A stretch of 59,765 nt of DNA from JAHHUA01 sp036635475 (GTDB lineage: Bacteria > Bacillota > Clostridia > Oscillospirales > Ruminococcaceae): positions 1-59,765 of the forward strand of contig JAVWQH010000008.1 in the NCBI GenBank assembly GCA_036635475.1, read 5' to 3'. Position numbers and translations under genes: made by a program. Positions 44,501-53,876 of the stretch are shown piece after piece; the first letter of the stretch is position 1; the number at the start of each line of letters is the position of its first letter. Below the pieces are notes generated by a model. It did not search any database, had not been told where the DNA came from, and worked only from the letters and a program-made list of their open reading frames with translations.

Positions 44501-47500
44501 TACTGTCAGGGTGAACATATCCTGTCATAATCAAAAATTCAGGTACATTTTCCAAGTCATAATTAAATCCATGACGTTCCATTGAACCTTGAGTATTCTG
44601 GATTTTTTTTGTTAAAATATCATATTCCCATATGCAAATTTTGGTTTGATTAAGGGCAATTTTATATCGTGACTCGCTGCGTTCAATTTCATCAATTAAT
44701 TTTTCCTGTTCAGTGACATCAATAATAAATCCGCACAAAATGCCTGCATTATTTTGATTTTTAAATGCCGCAGATAAATGAACTGTCTTTATACTTCCAT
44801 CATTGCATTTAATTTTAACTTTAGTTTCAAAAGTATTTTTGCCAATATGTCTTGCACGTTTAATAATTTTTTTAATTTCTATAAGGTCATTGCGATCCAC
44901 AATTTTTGCGGACTTGTTGCAATATTTTTGGGTAAACACTTCTTTTTTATATCCGAACATATTACATAAAATATCATTTGCGTATAAAAGGGTTAAATCT
45001 TCATCTTCAGATACGATAAATGTTCCGCCTCTTGAGGAGTTACGGTATATTTCCAGTTGACTTTCCAAGTCTTTGATTTCAGTTATATCCTGACAAATTC
45101 CCATAACAACTTTGCGATTATCAATAGTTAAAAATGACCTTCCTTTAATTCTAATCCAAACTAAGCTGTTGTTTTTTTTGTGCAAATGTAAATCATAGAC
45201 AATAGGCTGAGTGTCGTCGCAGTTTTCAACAATTGAGGTTATAAATTCATAACGCTGTTTTTTATAGACTGTATTTTCAAAATTATTACCATTATTTTTC
45301 TGAAATTCTTCATTTGACTCATAGTCCAAAAGTTTAAGCATCTCATTATTTATAAAATAAATAGGTAAATTTTCCTCTGTATACAATCCCAAAATAGCAT
45401 CTTTTTCTTTATTAACAAGTGCTAATACTTGATTTTCTTTTACTATATCCTCCCCGTTTGATATTTCTGTTTTCATACATTCATCATTGTTTAAAACAAA
45501 GAAATTGCAGTTTGTTATTTTATATTCATTATTAATCATTTCAACATTCATAATATGCTTTACATCAGTAGGTCGAGATGTATCATTATCATCTTTTCCC
45601 AGATTAACTGTAGCATAGATTGTGCCTTGATTTTTATTATGAATATTTATAAAAATTCTTTTAATATTTACTTTTAAGTTTTCATTGTAATCATATTTAG
45701 CTTTTGCTTTTTCACAAAATTCTATAAATTCTTTTTTATTTTGAGCCAAAATCATCAACTCTTGATTTGTAACTTTGACATCTTCTGAACAATATTGAGC
45801 AGCTCCCACAAAATCCAATTTTCCGAAAACTTTTTCAACAAAAGATTTATATAAATTAGAAATTTCTTTTTTTGATTCCTGCTTAAAATTATAAAATCTT
45901 GTAGTATCTAAAATACTGATTGCATATGCTTTATTTCCGTTTTCGCCTGTAACCTGTGTGGCGGTCACCTCGCCCCATTTTCCAACACCATTTAAGTACA
46001 TTTCCTGTGTGAAAATATCATCATCATTTTGAAGAAACTTAATTGGGCAATCAGCGCATGGCTCATCTAAACCTCTTATTTGTTTATAACAAGTCTTTCC
46101 GATTTTGATATTACAATTTTTATCCCATGAATAAGAATTTAAAAAATTGATATTAAATGTATCCTCATCAATACCATAGGTTAAAATATTTGTTTGATTT
46201 GCGAAAATTTCATTGTATTTTCGATTTATCTTAACTTGATTGTTTAAATTTTCAAGCATTATATACAGCAGTAAAATTTGACCTACCACATTTAATGTTG
46301 CAAAATTATTAACAAAATCCAAGTTACTGTGCTTTTTCTCAAACAGCATAACTCCTTGTATTTTGTCATTATCTTTAAATGCGCATATTAACGCAGTTTT
46401 TGTATCTCTTTTATTGAACCATTTTTTTAAATATCTGTTGTTTTTTTCATTGTCAGAATTATATAAATACATTCCCGAATCGTCAAAAGGAACAAAATTC
46501 ATAAAACTTTCGTAAATTGATTCTGGTGTATTATTTTTAACACTTTTTGTTTTATCTGAACAACGTTCAAATGTATTGGTTAAATTAAGAGAATCTTCCG
46601 ACCTTTCAAAAATGGATATACGATTTGAACTTGTTGCATTGGCTATTAAGTCCAAAATTATAGGTATGTCTTTTTTGATATTGACGCTTATTTGCAGAAA
46701 ATTAGTGATATATTCCAGCATATTATTCCTGAAATTTTTCCCGTTTGAACCTTCAAAAATATTTTCTGGAATAATATCAAAGATTTTTTCTATTTCATTT
46801 GTGTAAACGCAATATCTGTTTTTTCCATGGTTTTTTGCATAATACAAAGCTGAATTTGCAGCTTCAAATAGTTGGTCAAAGTTTTCTCCGTCTTTAGGGA
46901 AAAGAGAAATGCCAATACTTGCTGATAAAGCTATTGCTTTTCCGTCTTGAGTTAAGAACTCATTAAAGTTCTCCATAAGTATTTCTGCTTTATTTTTTGC
47001 ATTATCAATACTATCAATATCAGTAATAAAAACAACAAATTGGTCCCCACCGATTCTGCCGACTATGTCACTTGTGCGGAAAACTTTTTTCAAATTACCC
47101 GCCATTTCGCTAATAACCGCATCACCGTAAATACAGCCGTACTCCGCATTTATAAACTTAAAATTGTCTATATTAACAACAAGCATTGCGGAATTAGATG
47201 TATTAACAATAATTTCATCATCAATTTTTCTCTTTGTTATTTTTTTATTATAAAGTCCTGTCAGTGAATCCACTGAACCCTCTTTGTAAACATTATTAAT
47301 TTCATTTTTTTCTTCATCAATATTAATCATAAAGCCGATTATGCTTATAAGTTTGGAATTTTCGCCATAAATTCCTTTTGTAATACATCTAAAGTAACTA
47401 TACTCATCGTTGGAATTTTTAATTCTAAGTTCAATATTATTAGAACTTTTGGATTTAGCATAGTTAAAGAATATCTCACAAAAAGAATTGATATCATCTG

Positions 47501-48044
47501 GGTGAATTATATTCTTTAAAATTAATGAATAAGGGAAATTATATACAATGTTTTTGCTGTCTATAAGCTCAGCCATTTTTTTGCTGGCAGATAATATTTT
47601 ATTGGAATTATTATATTCAAAGGCGATGTTGGTGATATTATCAAACTTATATAAAGTATCATCATTTTGAGATTTTGTTTCAGTTGGTTTTTCAGGTGAA
47701 TTTATTCCCCTTATATTTGCGCAATAAATTAAAGAGCCGTAATTATTTCCAACAAGCTCTCCTTTTTCTTCAATCCATTTTATTTTATTATCAGAACAAA
47801 TAATTCTGTATTGTTGTCGCTTTTTTGTTTGCTGAAGCGAGTATTCTACAAAGTCTTGGACATCATCTTCATAAACTATTTTTATTAATTGGTTCTTAAA
47901 TAATTCATTGAATTCATTTTTTCGATATCCAATAATATTATAAAAGCTTTCATCAGCTTCGATTATTGTGTGTTCGACACCTGAATAAAATTTCACATTA
48001 ATCTGAGCTTCATCGGAGTTGAATTTCTCTTCACATTCAGTCAT
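41559..48044 (-). CDS. Giant PAS/GAF/GGDEF/EAL signalling protein
   Basis: 2161 residues without any membrane segment, so a cytoplasmic sensor. Order as read: PAS (about 20-115), PAS (130-245), GGDEF (250-415, motif GGDQF near 332), GAF-like (420-600), PAS-like segment with a CysxK...PCADCP cluster near 640-660, an NTF2/SnoaL-like segment (about 730-860), four further PAS (880-1375), GGDEF (1380-1540, motif YGDEF near 1468), GAF-like (1560-1700), GGDEF-like (1715-1875, motif GGMYQ near 1825), EAL (1890-2150). The EAL domain keeps EAL in GAEALIRY, SLNFSR, EVTES, IDDFGS, KLDKSL and AEGVE, so c-di-GMP hydrolysis is likely. All three GGDEF motifs deviate. Single gene with its own promoter and terminator. 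Confidence 0.9.
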   Translation of the reverse strand: MTECEEKFNSDEAQINVKFYSGVEHTIIEADESFYNIIGYRKNEFNELFKNQLIKIVYEDDVQDFVEYSLQQTKKRQQYRIICSDNKIKWIEEKGELVGNNYGSLIYCANIRGINSPEKPTETKSQNDDTLYKFDNITNIAFEYNNSNKILSASKKMAELIDSKNIVYNFPYSLILKNIIHPDDINSFCEIFFNYAKSKSSNNIELRIKNSNDEYSYFRCITKGIYGENSKLISIIGFMINIDEEKNEINNVYKEGSVDSLTGLYNKKITKRKIDDEIIVNTSNSAMLVVNIDNFKFINAEYGCIYGDAVISEMAGNLKKVFRTSDIVGRIGGDQFVVFITDIDSIDNAKNKAEILMENFNEFLTQDGKAIALSASIGISLFPKDGENFDQLFEAANSALYYAKNHGKNRYCVYTNEIEKIFDIIPENIFEGSNGKNFRNNMLEYITNFLQISVNIKKDIPIILDLIANATSSNRISIFERSEDSLNLTNTFERCSDKTKSVKNNTPESIYESFMNFVPFDDSGMYLYNSDNEKNNRYLKKWFNKRDTKTALICAFKDNDKIQGVMLFEKKHSNLDFVNNFATLNVVGQILLLYIMLENLNNQVKINRKYNEIFANQTNILTYGIDEDTFNINFLNSYSWDKNCNIKIGKTCYKQIRGLDEPCADCPIKFLQNDDDIFTQEMYLNGVGKWGEVTATQVTGENGNKAYAISILDTTRFYNFKQESKKEISNLYKSFVEKVFGKLDFVGAAQYCSEDVKVTNQELMILAQNKKEFIEFCEKAKAKYDYNENLKVNIKRIFINIHNKNQGTIYATVNLGKDDNDTSRPTDVKHIMNVEMINNEYKITNCNFFVLNNDECMKTEISNGEDIVKENQVLALVNKEKDAILGLYTEENLPIYFINNEMLKLLDYESNEEFQKNNGNNFENTVYKKQRYEFITSIVENCDDTQPIVYDLHLHKKNNSLVWIRIKGRSFLTIDNRKVVMGICQDITEIKDLESQLEIYRNSSRGGTFIVSEDEDLTLLYANDILCNMFGYKKEVFTQKYCNKSAKIVDRNDLIEIKKIIKRARHIGKNTFETKVKIKCNDGSIKTVHLSAAFKNQNNAGILCGFIIDVTEQEKLIDEIERSESRYKIALNQTKICIWEYDILTKKIQNTQGSMERHGFNYDLENVPEFLIMTGYVHPDSIDDYRLLYKKVLDGEERVTGEFRFQNNWGNGWWWEKITYTTIFDENKKPIRAIALGEDITEQKNAEIKYQEDIHAKNILAKGTLCSFKTNLTTNEVQLLNIDESVKDSISECKLYSDLLEQCKNIITNTEDKKRFVQLFNSKALIEQFAKGNEYVGLEYRKREPSGKLRWVRMSSQLIKDAVSGELCAYSNIKDIHERKTLELSLRSRAEKDLLTGVYNKDTCNQMMKEALEKEHKVNGKSALLLINIDDFNELVKDIGYYKSDDVLKEFTDIITSKIGPKPIIGRSYGDEFMVLIQEISSDNDVKYMAEEVRKAVNMPYMFKNLQKLISVSIGIAFTTQKKEPFRVIYEQAKIAVDLAKSSGKNKCVIYSYEYQNDASNQELFDKYSSSSFNDISKCEVQNIILNSGLMVSNTMNTKSAINGILKNIVEYYCADRVYAIEYGANDNKYKWLYCADKKSDEYIQENDFEFFNELYDDLLPLACEHNQYIIDDIEKIKKLYPLEYESLKSRNVKNCSITACIYENKPICYLIIESIRENLDNTILTNTLSNVLRYILSSEQAIQNEKFLLSHDIMTGLYNRNNYTQYTANLREESLISLGVICADINGLKKINEDIGIEYGDNIIKATAEELKDVFGDYDIFSLSGGMYQIICQDISQEGFCNLTKEIKNKQKGNKLSALTIGYAWSDTDMQLDSLVKHAEEKMLIEKKNYNFIRNSITCQNLEFIERIKNEIAQGNFFVYLQPKARIADNKITGAEALIRYETKATGLVFPDKFIPKMERAGLIKYIDLFVFEQVCKLIQKWIKIGSKPIIVSLNFSRQTILDDDIIETMENIYEKYNVPKKYIEIEVTESLGDVERQTLVNLGQRIVDNGYRISIDDFGSKFSNMSIVSAMNLNAVKLDKSLVNDLFSNSKSSIVVGNFIATCRQLGIESVAEGVEIIEQLEILKELKCDYVQGYYFNKPIPIEKFETLYIEKLKTIIN

Positions 48045-48125
48045 TTTTTACTCCTTAATATTCGTTACTTTGCCAATACTTAGAATATTTTATAATCTTT
48101 TCATTTTTATGTTAATATTGTATTC

Positions 48126-48155
48126 ATTATACACTAATAATTACTACATTTTCAA
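48126..48155 (-). promoter_or_regulatory. Promoter of the GGDEF/EAL gene
   Basis: On the minus strand TTGAAA (48155-48150), 18 nt, TATAAT (48131-48126), about 80 nt before the start codon. Confidence 0.65.
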
Positions 48156-48190
48156 CTATTGTTTGACCATATAATGCGTTTTGTGTAATA

Positions 48191-48217
48191 AAACAAAAAA
48201 CAGCCTTAAAGGCTGTA
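48191..48217 (-). terminator. Terminator after rlmH
   Basis: On the minus strand ACAGCC (48216-48211) pairs with GGCTGT (48205-48200) and is followed by a T-run (48199-48194). A second small hairpin, AAATGCAAAAGCATTT near 48241-48256, lies between it and the rlmH stop. Confidence 0.8.
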
Positions 48218-48283
48218 TGTATTGCTATATATGGTATAGTAAATGCAAAAGCATTTCAATGGGATTTTTGTGGATATACTATA

Positions 48284-48766
48284 TTATTTGTGGTATTTAT
48301 TGCCAATATGTATAGAAAATGCCCTGTAAATTTGTTCTAATAGCATCATTCTTGCAAGCTGATGAGGAAATGTCATTTTAGACATAGAAAGCCTAAAATT
48401 GCCCATTTCTTTAATATTTGTCCACAACCCATATGAACCGCCAATGACAAAAGTTATTTCACTTGCTCCGTCCACTGCAAACTTTTGTATTTTTTGTGAC
48501 AACTCAAGAGATGTGATTTCTTTGCCCTCAATACACATTGGTATAACAATACTTGATTTTGGTATTCTTTCCTCTATTCTTTTGCCTTCTTTTTCAATGC
48601 ACTGTTCAATTTGGGAGTCACCGGGATTGTCGGGCAACTTATATTCATCAATTTCCACAACTGTTATTTTGCACATTGAACCAAGCCTTTTTATGTACTC
48701 TTCACAGCCATTTACCAGATATTTTTCTTTAAGCTTTCCAACTGCAATAACATTAACATTAATCAT
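48284..48766 (-). CDS. rlmH: 23S rRNA (pseudouridine1915-N3)-methyltransferase RlmH
   Basis: 160 residues, the usual length, beginning MINVNVIAVGKLKEKYL. I place the start at ATG 48766, with AAAGGAA about 6 nt upstream; the frame open for eight more codons is not family-like. SPOUT-fold methyltransferase: FVIGGSYG (about 103-110) and the C-terminal knot MTFPHQLARMMLLEQIYRAFSI. Acts on the mature 70S ribosome. Immediately after the walJ-like gene, as in Bacillus. Confidence 0.96.
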   Translation of the reverse strand: MINVNVIAVGKLKEKYLVNGCEEYIKRLGSMCKITVVEIDEYKLPDNPGDSQIEQCIEKEGKRIEERIPKSSIVIPMCIEGKEITSLELSQKIQKFAVDGASEITFVIGGSYGLWTNIKEMGNFRLSMSKMTFPHQLARMMLLEQIYRAFSIHIGNKYHK

Positions 48767-48782
48767 ATATAATTCCTTTTGT

Positions 48783-49571
48783 TTAAACAATTATCATATC
48801 ACTGGGTGAATTAGCTGCCGCAATATGTAAGGTGTAATCTTTTCCCTCAACAAAGCCATTCTTCGTCAGAATTTCTTTTGTTGTTTGATAAGCAATTGAT
48901 GGGCGGTTGTTTTCTCGGCTCAAGTGCACAAGCATAAATCGAGTTGTTCCTGTTTTAATGAGTTTTAAAACTTCTTGAGCGCAATCATCATTGGAAAGAT
49001 GTCCTGTTTTCCCCATTATCCTTGACTTTAGCATTGGCGGATAACCTGAATCAGCCAACATTTTTTTGTCATAATTCGACTCAATTACTACCATATCGCT
49101 GCCGTTCAAATTAAGTTCAACAGAGTTAGAAATATAGCCTAAATCAGTTATATGGCTTATAACACGTTTATCATCTGTAAAAAACTTATATCCACAACTT
49201 GATATACAATCATGTGAGGTTAAAAAAGGTTTGACTTGCATTAATCCGATATCAGTCATACCGTTCATCTCAATAAGTCTTGCTCCAACAGGGATTAATT
49301 TTTGGTCTTCAAGATAGTCCAGCAAAAGTTTTGTGCCATAAACAGGAACTTTGAGATGTTTTACAAGGGGTGTTAAACCTTTTATATGGTCAGTGTGTTC
49401 GTGAGTTATCAAAATTCCATCAATTGTTGAAAGATTGATTTTTTTTGACACCATTGCTGAAACAGCAGTCCTCATTGAAACTCCCGCATCAATGATTATT
49501 CCATGCCCCGAAGCGCCAACATAATAACAATTGCCGGTACTTCCGCTAAAAAGTGAACAATATCTTGCCAA
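48783..49571 (-). CDS. walJ: MBL-fold metallo-hydrolase, YycJ/WalJ type
   Basis: 262 residues of the metallo-beta-lactamase fold. Begins CSLFSGSTGNCYYVG and carries HEHTDHIKGL near 58-67 for two metals, with LTSHDCISS and SNDDCAQE further on. Family members are exonuclease-like and are often near the walRK genes and rlmH. No walRK is present here. rlmH follows with only a short spacer. Confidence 0.85.
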   Translation of the reverse strand: MARYCSLFSGSTGNCYYVGASGHGIIIDAGVSMRTAVSAMVSKKINLSTIDGILITHEHTDHIKGLTPLVKHLKVPVYGTKLLLDYLEDQKLIPVGARLIEMNGMTDIGLMQVKPFLTSHDCISSCGYKFFTDDKRVISHITDLGYISNSVELNLNGSDMVVIESNYDKKMLADSGYPPMLKSRIMGKTGHLSNDDCAQEVLKLIKTGTTRFMLVHLSRENNRPSIAYQTTKEILTKNGFVEGKDYTLHIAAANSPSDMIIV

Positions 49572-49612
49572 CTTTCACAACCTCCTTCCAAAAATTCATC
49601 TGTTGAATATCT

Positions 49613-49649
49613 TAAAAGAGCTATATCAATAAACGATATAGCCCTTTTT
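49613..49649 (-). terminator. Terminator after murA
   Basis: On the minus strand GCTATATC (49642-49635), a 7-nt loop, GATATAGC (49627-49620), then TCTTTTAAG. It lies right after the murA stop. Confidence 0.85.
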
Positions 49650-49650
49650 A

Positions 49651-50937
49651 CTACTGTGCCTTTGAAATTTCATCATCTGGTACATCAATTTTTTTAATAT
49701 CAGCACCTATTTTTTTCAACTTAACTACTATGTCATCATATCCTCTTACAATATGGTGGATATCCTCAATAGTTGTTTCACCATCTGCCATAAATCCAGC
49801 AATCAGCATAGCTGCACCTGCACGAAGGTCAGTGGCTTTAACAGGTGCTCCTGTAAGCTTTTCAACCCCTTGTACAACAGCTATTTTGCCGTCAACTTGA
49901 ATTGATGCCCCCATTCTTCGCAGTTCATCAACATATCTAAAACGATTGTCCCAAACGCCCTCTGTGATGATGCTTGCGCCATTTGCACAAGAGAGCATTG
50001 CAACCATTTGTGGCTGCATATCCGTTGGGAAACCAGGGTGTGGCATTGTTTTAATATTGATTTTTTCAAGTGGCATTTTTCCCTTTGAAACCCTTATTGC
50101 ATCATCATATTCCTCAACATTTGCTCCTGTTGCCAAAAGCTTGTCCGTAATTGCCTCAAGGTGCTTTGGAATTACATTTTTAATAAGAATGTTTCCGCCT
50201 GTTGCTGCTGCCAAAACCATATAAGTTCCAGCCTCAAGTTGGTCAGGAATAATGGAATATGTTGTACCATGCAAAACATCGACACCATGTATTTTGATAA
50301 CATCTGTGCCTGCTCCACGAATATCAGCGCCCATTGAGTTCAAAAAATTAGCTAAATCAACTATATGCGGTTCTTTTGCAACATTTTCAAGAATAGTTAT
50401 TCCTTTAGCTTTAACAGCTGATAGCATAACGTTTATTGTTGCTCCAACAGACACAACATCAAAATATATATGTGAACTGGTTAGTGCATCAGCCTGTGCA
50501 TTAATCATTCCGCTGTCAATAGTAACGTTCACCCCAAGCGCCTCAAAGCCTTTAATGTGTTGGTCAATTGGACGCACACCAAAATTACAGCCTCCGGGCA
50601 TTGAAACACTTGCTGAAGAAAATCTACCTAAAAGTGAGCCTAAAAAGTAATAGGAGGCTCTTGTATGTTTTGTAAAGTCATATGGTACAACAGGTTCATT
50701 TATATCAGTTGTATCAATTTCGACAGTTGTTTTATTTATTATGTTAATCTTTGCACCGAGGTACGACAAAATTTCCAACAAATGACCAACATCGCTTATT
50801 CCCGGTACATTTTCAATTATACATTTACCTTGTGCCAAAATGGTTGCGGGTATTATTGCAACAACTGCATTTTTAGCTCCGCTTATTTCAACTTCACCGT
50901 TAAGTGGTTTCCCACCGGTTATAATCAATTTTTCCAA
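49651..50937 (-). CDS. murA: UDP-N-acetylglucosamine 1-carboxyvinyltransferase
   Basis: 428 residues from the TTG at 50937, which has TAGGAGAA upstream; the twelve codons before it lack family similarity. First committed step of peptidoglycan synthesis. N-terminus LIITGGKPLNGEVEISGAKNA; the active-site Cys is present in MPGGCNFGVRPIDQH near 115, so fosfomycin would be expected to bind; Asp-Met-Gln loop in PTDMQPQ near 306. Monocistronic, followed by a terminator. The 291-base spacer upstream (50938-51228) contains a TATAAT on the minus strand near 51045 but no clear -35. Confidence 0.96.
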   Translation of the reverse strand: MEKLIITGGKPLNGEVEISGAKNAVVAIIPATILAQGKCIIENVPGISDVGHLLEILSYLGAKINIINKTTVEIDTTDINEPVVPYDFTKHTRASYYFLGSLLGRFSSASVSMPGGCNFGVRPIDQHIKGFEALGVNVTIDSGMINAQADALTSSHIYFDVVSVGATINVMLSAVKAKGITILENVAKEPHIVDLANFLNSMGADIRGAGTDVIKIHGVDVLHGTTYSIIPDQLEAGTYMVLAAATGGNILIKNVIPKHLEAITDKLLATGANVEEYDDAIRVSKGKMPLEKINIKTMPHPGFPTDMQPQMVAMLSCANGASIITEGVWDNRFRYVDELRRMGASIQVDGKIAVVQGVEKLTGAPVKATDLRAGAAMLIAGFMADGETTIEDIHHIVRGYDDIVVKLKKIGADIKKIDVPDDEISKAQ

Positions 50938-51228
50938 TTTATTTCTCCTAACAAATATGTTAATATAATCCATTATCTTTTATCTATATCATATAATTTT
51001 AATTATTCAATTAATTAAATTTCTAATAACACTCATATGAAGTACATTATAACATTTACATTCACAAAATAAAAGTGTCAAATTAAATTTTTGCTTAAAA
51101 AAATAATATTTATGCTAATTATACAAAAAGCTACTGTCAATATTCTCTTCTTTACATATTATGTTAATACAAGGATAGTTTTAATAGTCATTTTATAAAA
51201 TAAATTTATAAATATAAGGAGATTTATT

Positions 51229-51570
51229 ATGTTATATTTTCACAGTATATTTTGGTTGCATAAAATTATTTATTGCTCATCAATTCTTTTTCTTATTTGT
51301 ATTATTGAATTTATTTGGGTATTATATTCATTGAAATTAAATCCTAATAAATTCGGAGAAAATTGTTATTTCATTGAAATCACAGACAAAACAAAAAACG
51401 CAGAAGAAATTTTGCTTTCAACTTATGCAAAACTAAAAATGAAACCACAATGCTCAGTTTTGAAGCTTGATATTATAAGCATTAATGCAAGCGATGAGGA
51501 CGAAAAAATTTGCTATTTTTTTGCAAAAAAGTATTATCTCAACTACAAAAAATTCAATGCAATTGGATAA
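51229..51570 (+). CDS. Small membrane protein of unknown function
   Basis: 113 residues. ATAAGGAGATTTATT precedes the ATG, so it is very likely translated. One membrane segment at about 12-35 (CSSILFLICIIEFIWVLY) and a soluble C-terminal part of about 75 residues rich in Lys and Ile with strand-helix alternation. Unrecognised. It precedes recD2 by about 80 nt on the same strand, perhaps in one transcript. Confidence 0.6.
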   Translation: MLYFHSIFWLHKIIYCSSILFLICIIEFIWVLYSLKLNPNKFGENCYFIEITDKTKNAEEILLSTYAKLKMKPQCSVLKLDIISINASDEDEKICYFFAKKYYLNYKKFNAIG

Positions 51571-51647
51571 TTTATTTGCAAAACTTTAGATAGTGTATTA
51601 TACTTAATCATATGAATTTTGTAACAAATGCTTTAAGGAGCAAATCA

Positions 51648-53876
51648 ATGAATCAAAAGTTGAGAGAAACAATTGAAGGAATTATTGAAGATATTGTCTA
51701 TCGCTCTGAGGAAACTGGATTTACTGTTTTAGAAATATCTTATAATAATGAATTATTAACCGTTGTTGGGGAATTTGCTGATATTTGTGTCGGTGAAGAA
51801 ATAAAGGCAACGGGCTATTTTTCGTCCCACCCAACCTATGGTAATCAATTTAAAGCTGATTTTGTTGAAAGAGAACTTCCCTCAACTTCTGCCTCAATTT
51901 TCAAGTATCTTTCTTCAGGTGTCATAAAGGGCATCGGACCCGGACTTTCAAAACGAATTGTTGAAAAATTCGGCGATGAAACTATAAATATAATCGAAAA
52001 TTATCCTGAAAAACTGCTTGAGGTTAAAGGCTTTTCGCCCAAAAAATGCGACGATGTTTCTGCTGAATTTAAAAGACTTTTTGGAATACGTTCCGTTATG
52101 CTCTTCCTTTCAAATTATGGAATAATCGGTGGAAATGCTGTTTCAGTTTGGAAAAAATGGGGTGCAACTGCTCCGACTATTATAAATAATAACCCATATG
52201 TTTTATGCAGTGAAGACATTGGAATGGACTTTTTAGGTGCTGACGAAATTGCTAACTCAGTTATGATTGCGCCTGATAACCCATTTAGAATTGAGGGTGC
52301 AGTCACATATGTTTTACGTGCAAACACACAAAATGGTCACTGTTGTGTACCTTTTGAAAAGCTTGTGGAAAAGGCATCATTACTTTTGCAAATTGAACAA
52401 ACTATAATTGAAAATGCAATTTCCGATATGCTCTCAAAACATTCTTTGGAAAGCTTTGTAGGAAAACATAACTATATCTACCTTCCCGACCTCTATGAGG
52501 CTGAAACATATATTGCAGGCAGGCTCAAAATGATGCTTATGCTCTCATACGATTTTGAGGGAGATAATGACGAAAAAATTAACAAACTTGAGAAAAAGCT
52601 TGAAATTAAATATGCTGATTTGCAACGTGATGCAATTTCCTGTGCCCTTTCAAAAGGAATAATGATTTTAACAGGCGGACCCGGAACCGGCAAAACTACA
52701 ACCCTAAACGGAATTATATCTCTTCTGGAAAATGAGGGTTATAACGTTGCCCTTGCTGCCCCAACAGGACGTGCCGCCAAAAGAATGAGTGCTGTCACAG
52801 GTCACGATGCCAAAACAATTCATCGACTTCTTGAAGTTGACTTTAAAGATGAAAATGGCTATAACAAATTCAAACGCAACATAAAAAATCCTCTTCCCAA
52901 TGATGCGATTATTATTGACGAAATGTCTATGGTTGATGTAAAATTGTTTGAAAGTCTGCTAAAAGCCTTGAAAATGGGTTCAAAACTCATTCTTGTGGGG
53001 GATTCCGACCAGCTTCCACCTGTTGGTGCTGGTAATATTTTAAAAGATTTATGCGACAGTCAAATTATTTCAAGAGTGCATTTAACCGAAATTTTCAGAC
53101 AAGCCGCTAAGAGTTTAATTGTCACAAATGCACATAAAATTGTTAGTGGTATTCCACCCGATGTAACAACAAAAGATAATGACTTCTTCTTTTTGCCGCA
53201 ACTGTCACAAGAACGTGCATCTCAGGTTGTATGCGACTTAGTCAACCGCCGACTTCCAAAAACCTATGGATATTCGCCAATTTGGGATATACAAGTTTTA
53301 TCCCCCTCAAGACAGGGAATATTGGGAACGAACCAACTGAATTTGGCACTGCAAGCGTCACTGAACCCTCCTGATAAGCAAAAAGGCGAACACAAAACTC
53401 CATTTACGATTTTTCGTGAGGGCGACAAGGTTATGCAAAACAGAAATAACTATGACATCATCTGGCAAAAAGATGGAGAAGATGGAATGGGAATTTTTAA
53501 TGGTGATATTGGAATAATTGAAATGATAGACAAAGCTTCAAAGACAATTTTGGTTAATTTTGATGAAAGAATTGCGCCATATACCTTTGAAATGTCTGAT
53601 GAACTGGAGCTTGCATATGCAATTACAATACATAAAAGCCAAGGCAACGAATTTGATGCAGTAATAATCCCGCTAATGGGCAGTCACACTAAACTGCATT
53701 ATCGCAATTTGCTCTACACAGGGGTCACTCGTGCAAAAAAACTTTTGATTTTAATTGGCAGTAATCAAACAATAATTCAAATGGTTAATAATGATAGAAA
53801 AACCTTGCGCTACACCAATTTAACTGCATTTTTAAAGGACGGACTATCCGATGAAACTACAACAAGTATCCAATAA
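51648..53876 (+). CDS. recD2: ATP-dependent RecD2-like DNA helicase
   Basis: About 742 residues. N-terminal OB-like region and tandem helix-hairpin-helix (KGIGPGLSKRIVEKFG near 88-105, VKGFSPKKC), then the helicase core: Walker A GGPGTGKTT near 340, IIDEMSMVD, GDSDQLPPVGAGNIL, and the C-terminal motif AITIHKSQGNEFD followed by YTGVTRAKKLLILIG. RecD2 is a 5'-3' helicase outside RecBCD. Start chosen at ATG 51648 (AAGGAG 7 nt upstream); the ATG at 51612 has no such site. Its end overlaps comF by 26 nt. Confidence 0.94.
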   Translation: MNQKLRETIEGIIEDIVYRSEETGFTVLEISYNNELLTVVGEFADICVGEEIKATGYFSSHPTYGNQFKADFVERELPSTSASIFKYLSSGVIKGIGPGLSKRIVEKFGDETINIIENYPEKLLEVKGFSPKKCDDVSAEFKRLFGIRSVMLFLSNYGIIGGNAVSVWKKWGATAPTIINNNPYVLCSEDIGMDFLGADEIANSVMIAPDNPFRIEGAVTYVLRANTQNGHCCVPFEKLVEKASLLLQIEQTIIENAISDMLSKHSLESFVGKHNYIYLPDLYEAETYIAGRLKMMLMLSYDFEGDNDEKINKLEKKLEIKYADLQRDAISCALSKGIMILTGGPGTGKTTTLNGIISLLENEGYNVALAAPTGRAAKRMSAVTGHDAKTIHRLLEVDFKDENGYNKFKRNIKNPLPNDAIIIDEMSMVDVKLFESLLKALKMGSKLILVGDSDQLPPVGAGNILKDLCDSQIISRVHLTEIFRQAAKSLIVTNAHKIVSGIPPDVTTKDNDFFFLPQLSQERASQVVCDLVNRRLPKTYGYSPIWDIQVLSPSRQGILGTNQLNLALQASLNPPDKQKGEHKTPFTIFREGDKVMQNRNNYDIIWQKDGEDGMGIFNGDIGIIEMIDKASKTILVNFDERIAPYTFEMSDELELAYAITIHKSQGNEFDAVIIPLMGSHTKLHYRNLLYTGVTRAKKLLILIGSNQTIIQMVNNDRKTLRYTNLTAFLKDGLSDETTTSIQ

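Noticed and set aside
48399..48809. 136-codon frame opposite rlmH
   Set aside because: Antisense to rlmH; hydrophobic and Ser/Ile-rich composition is what the complement of this gene would give.
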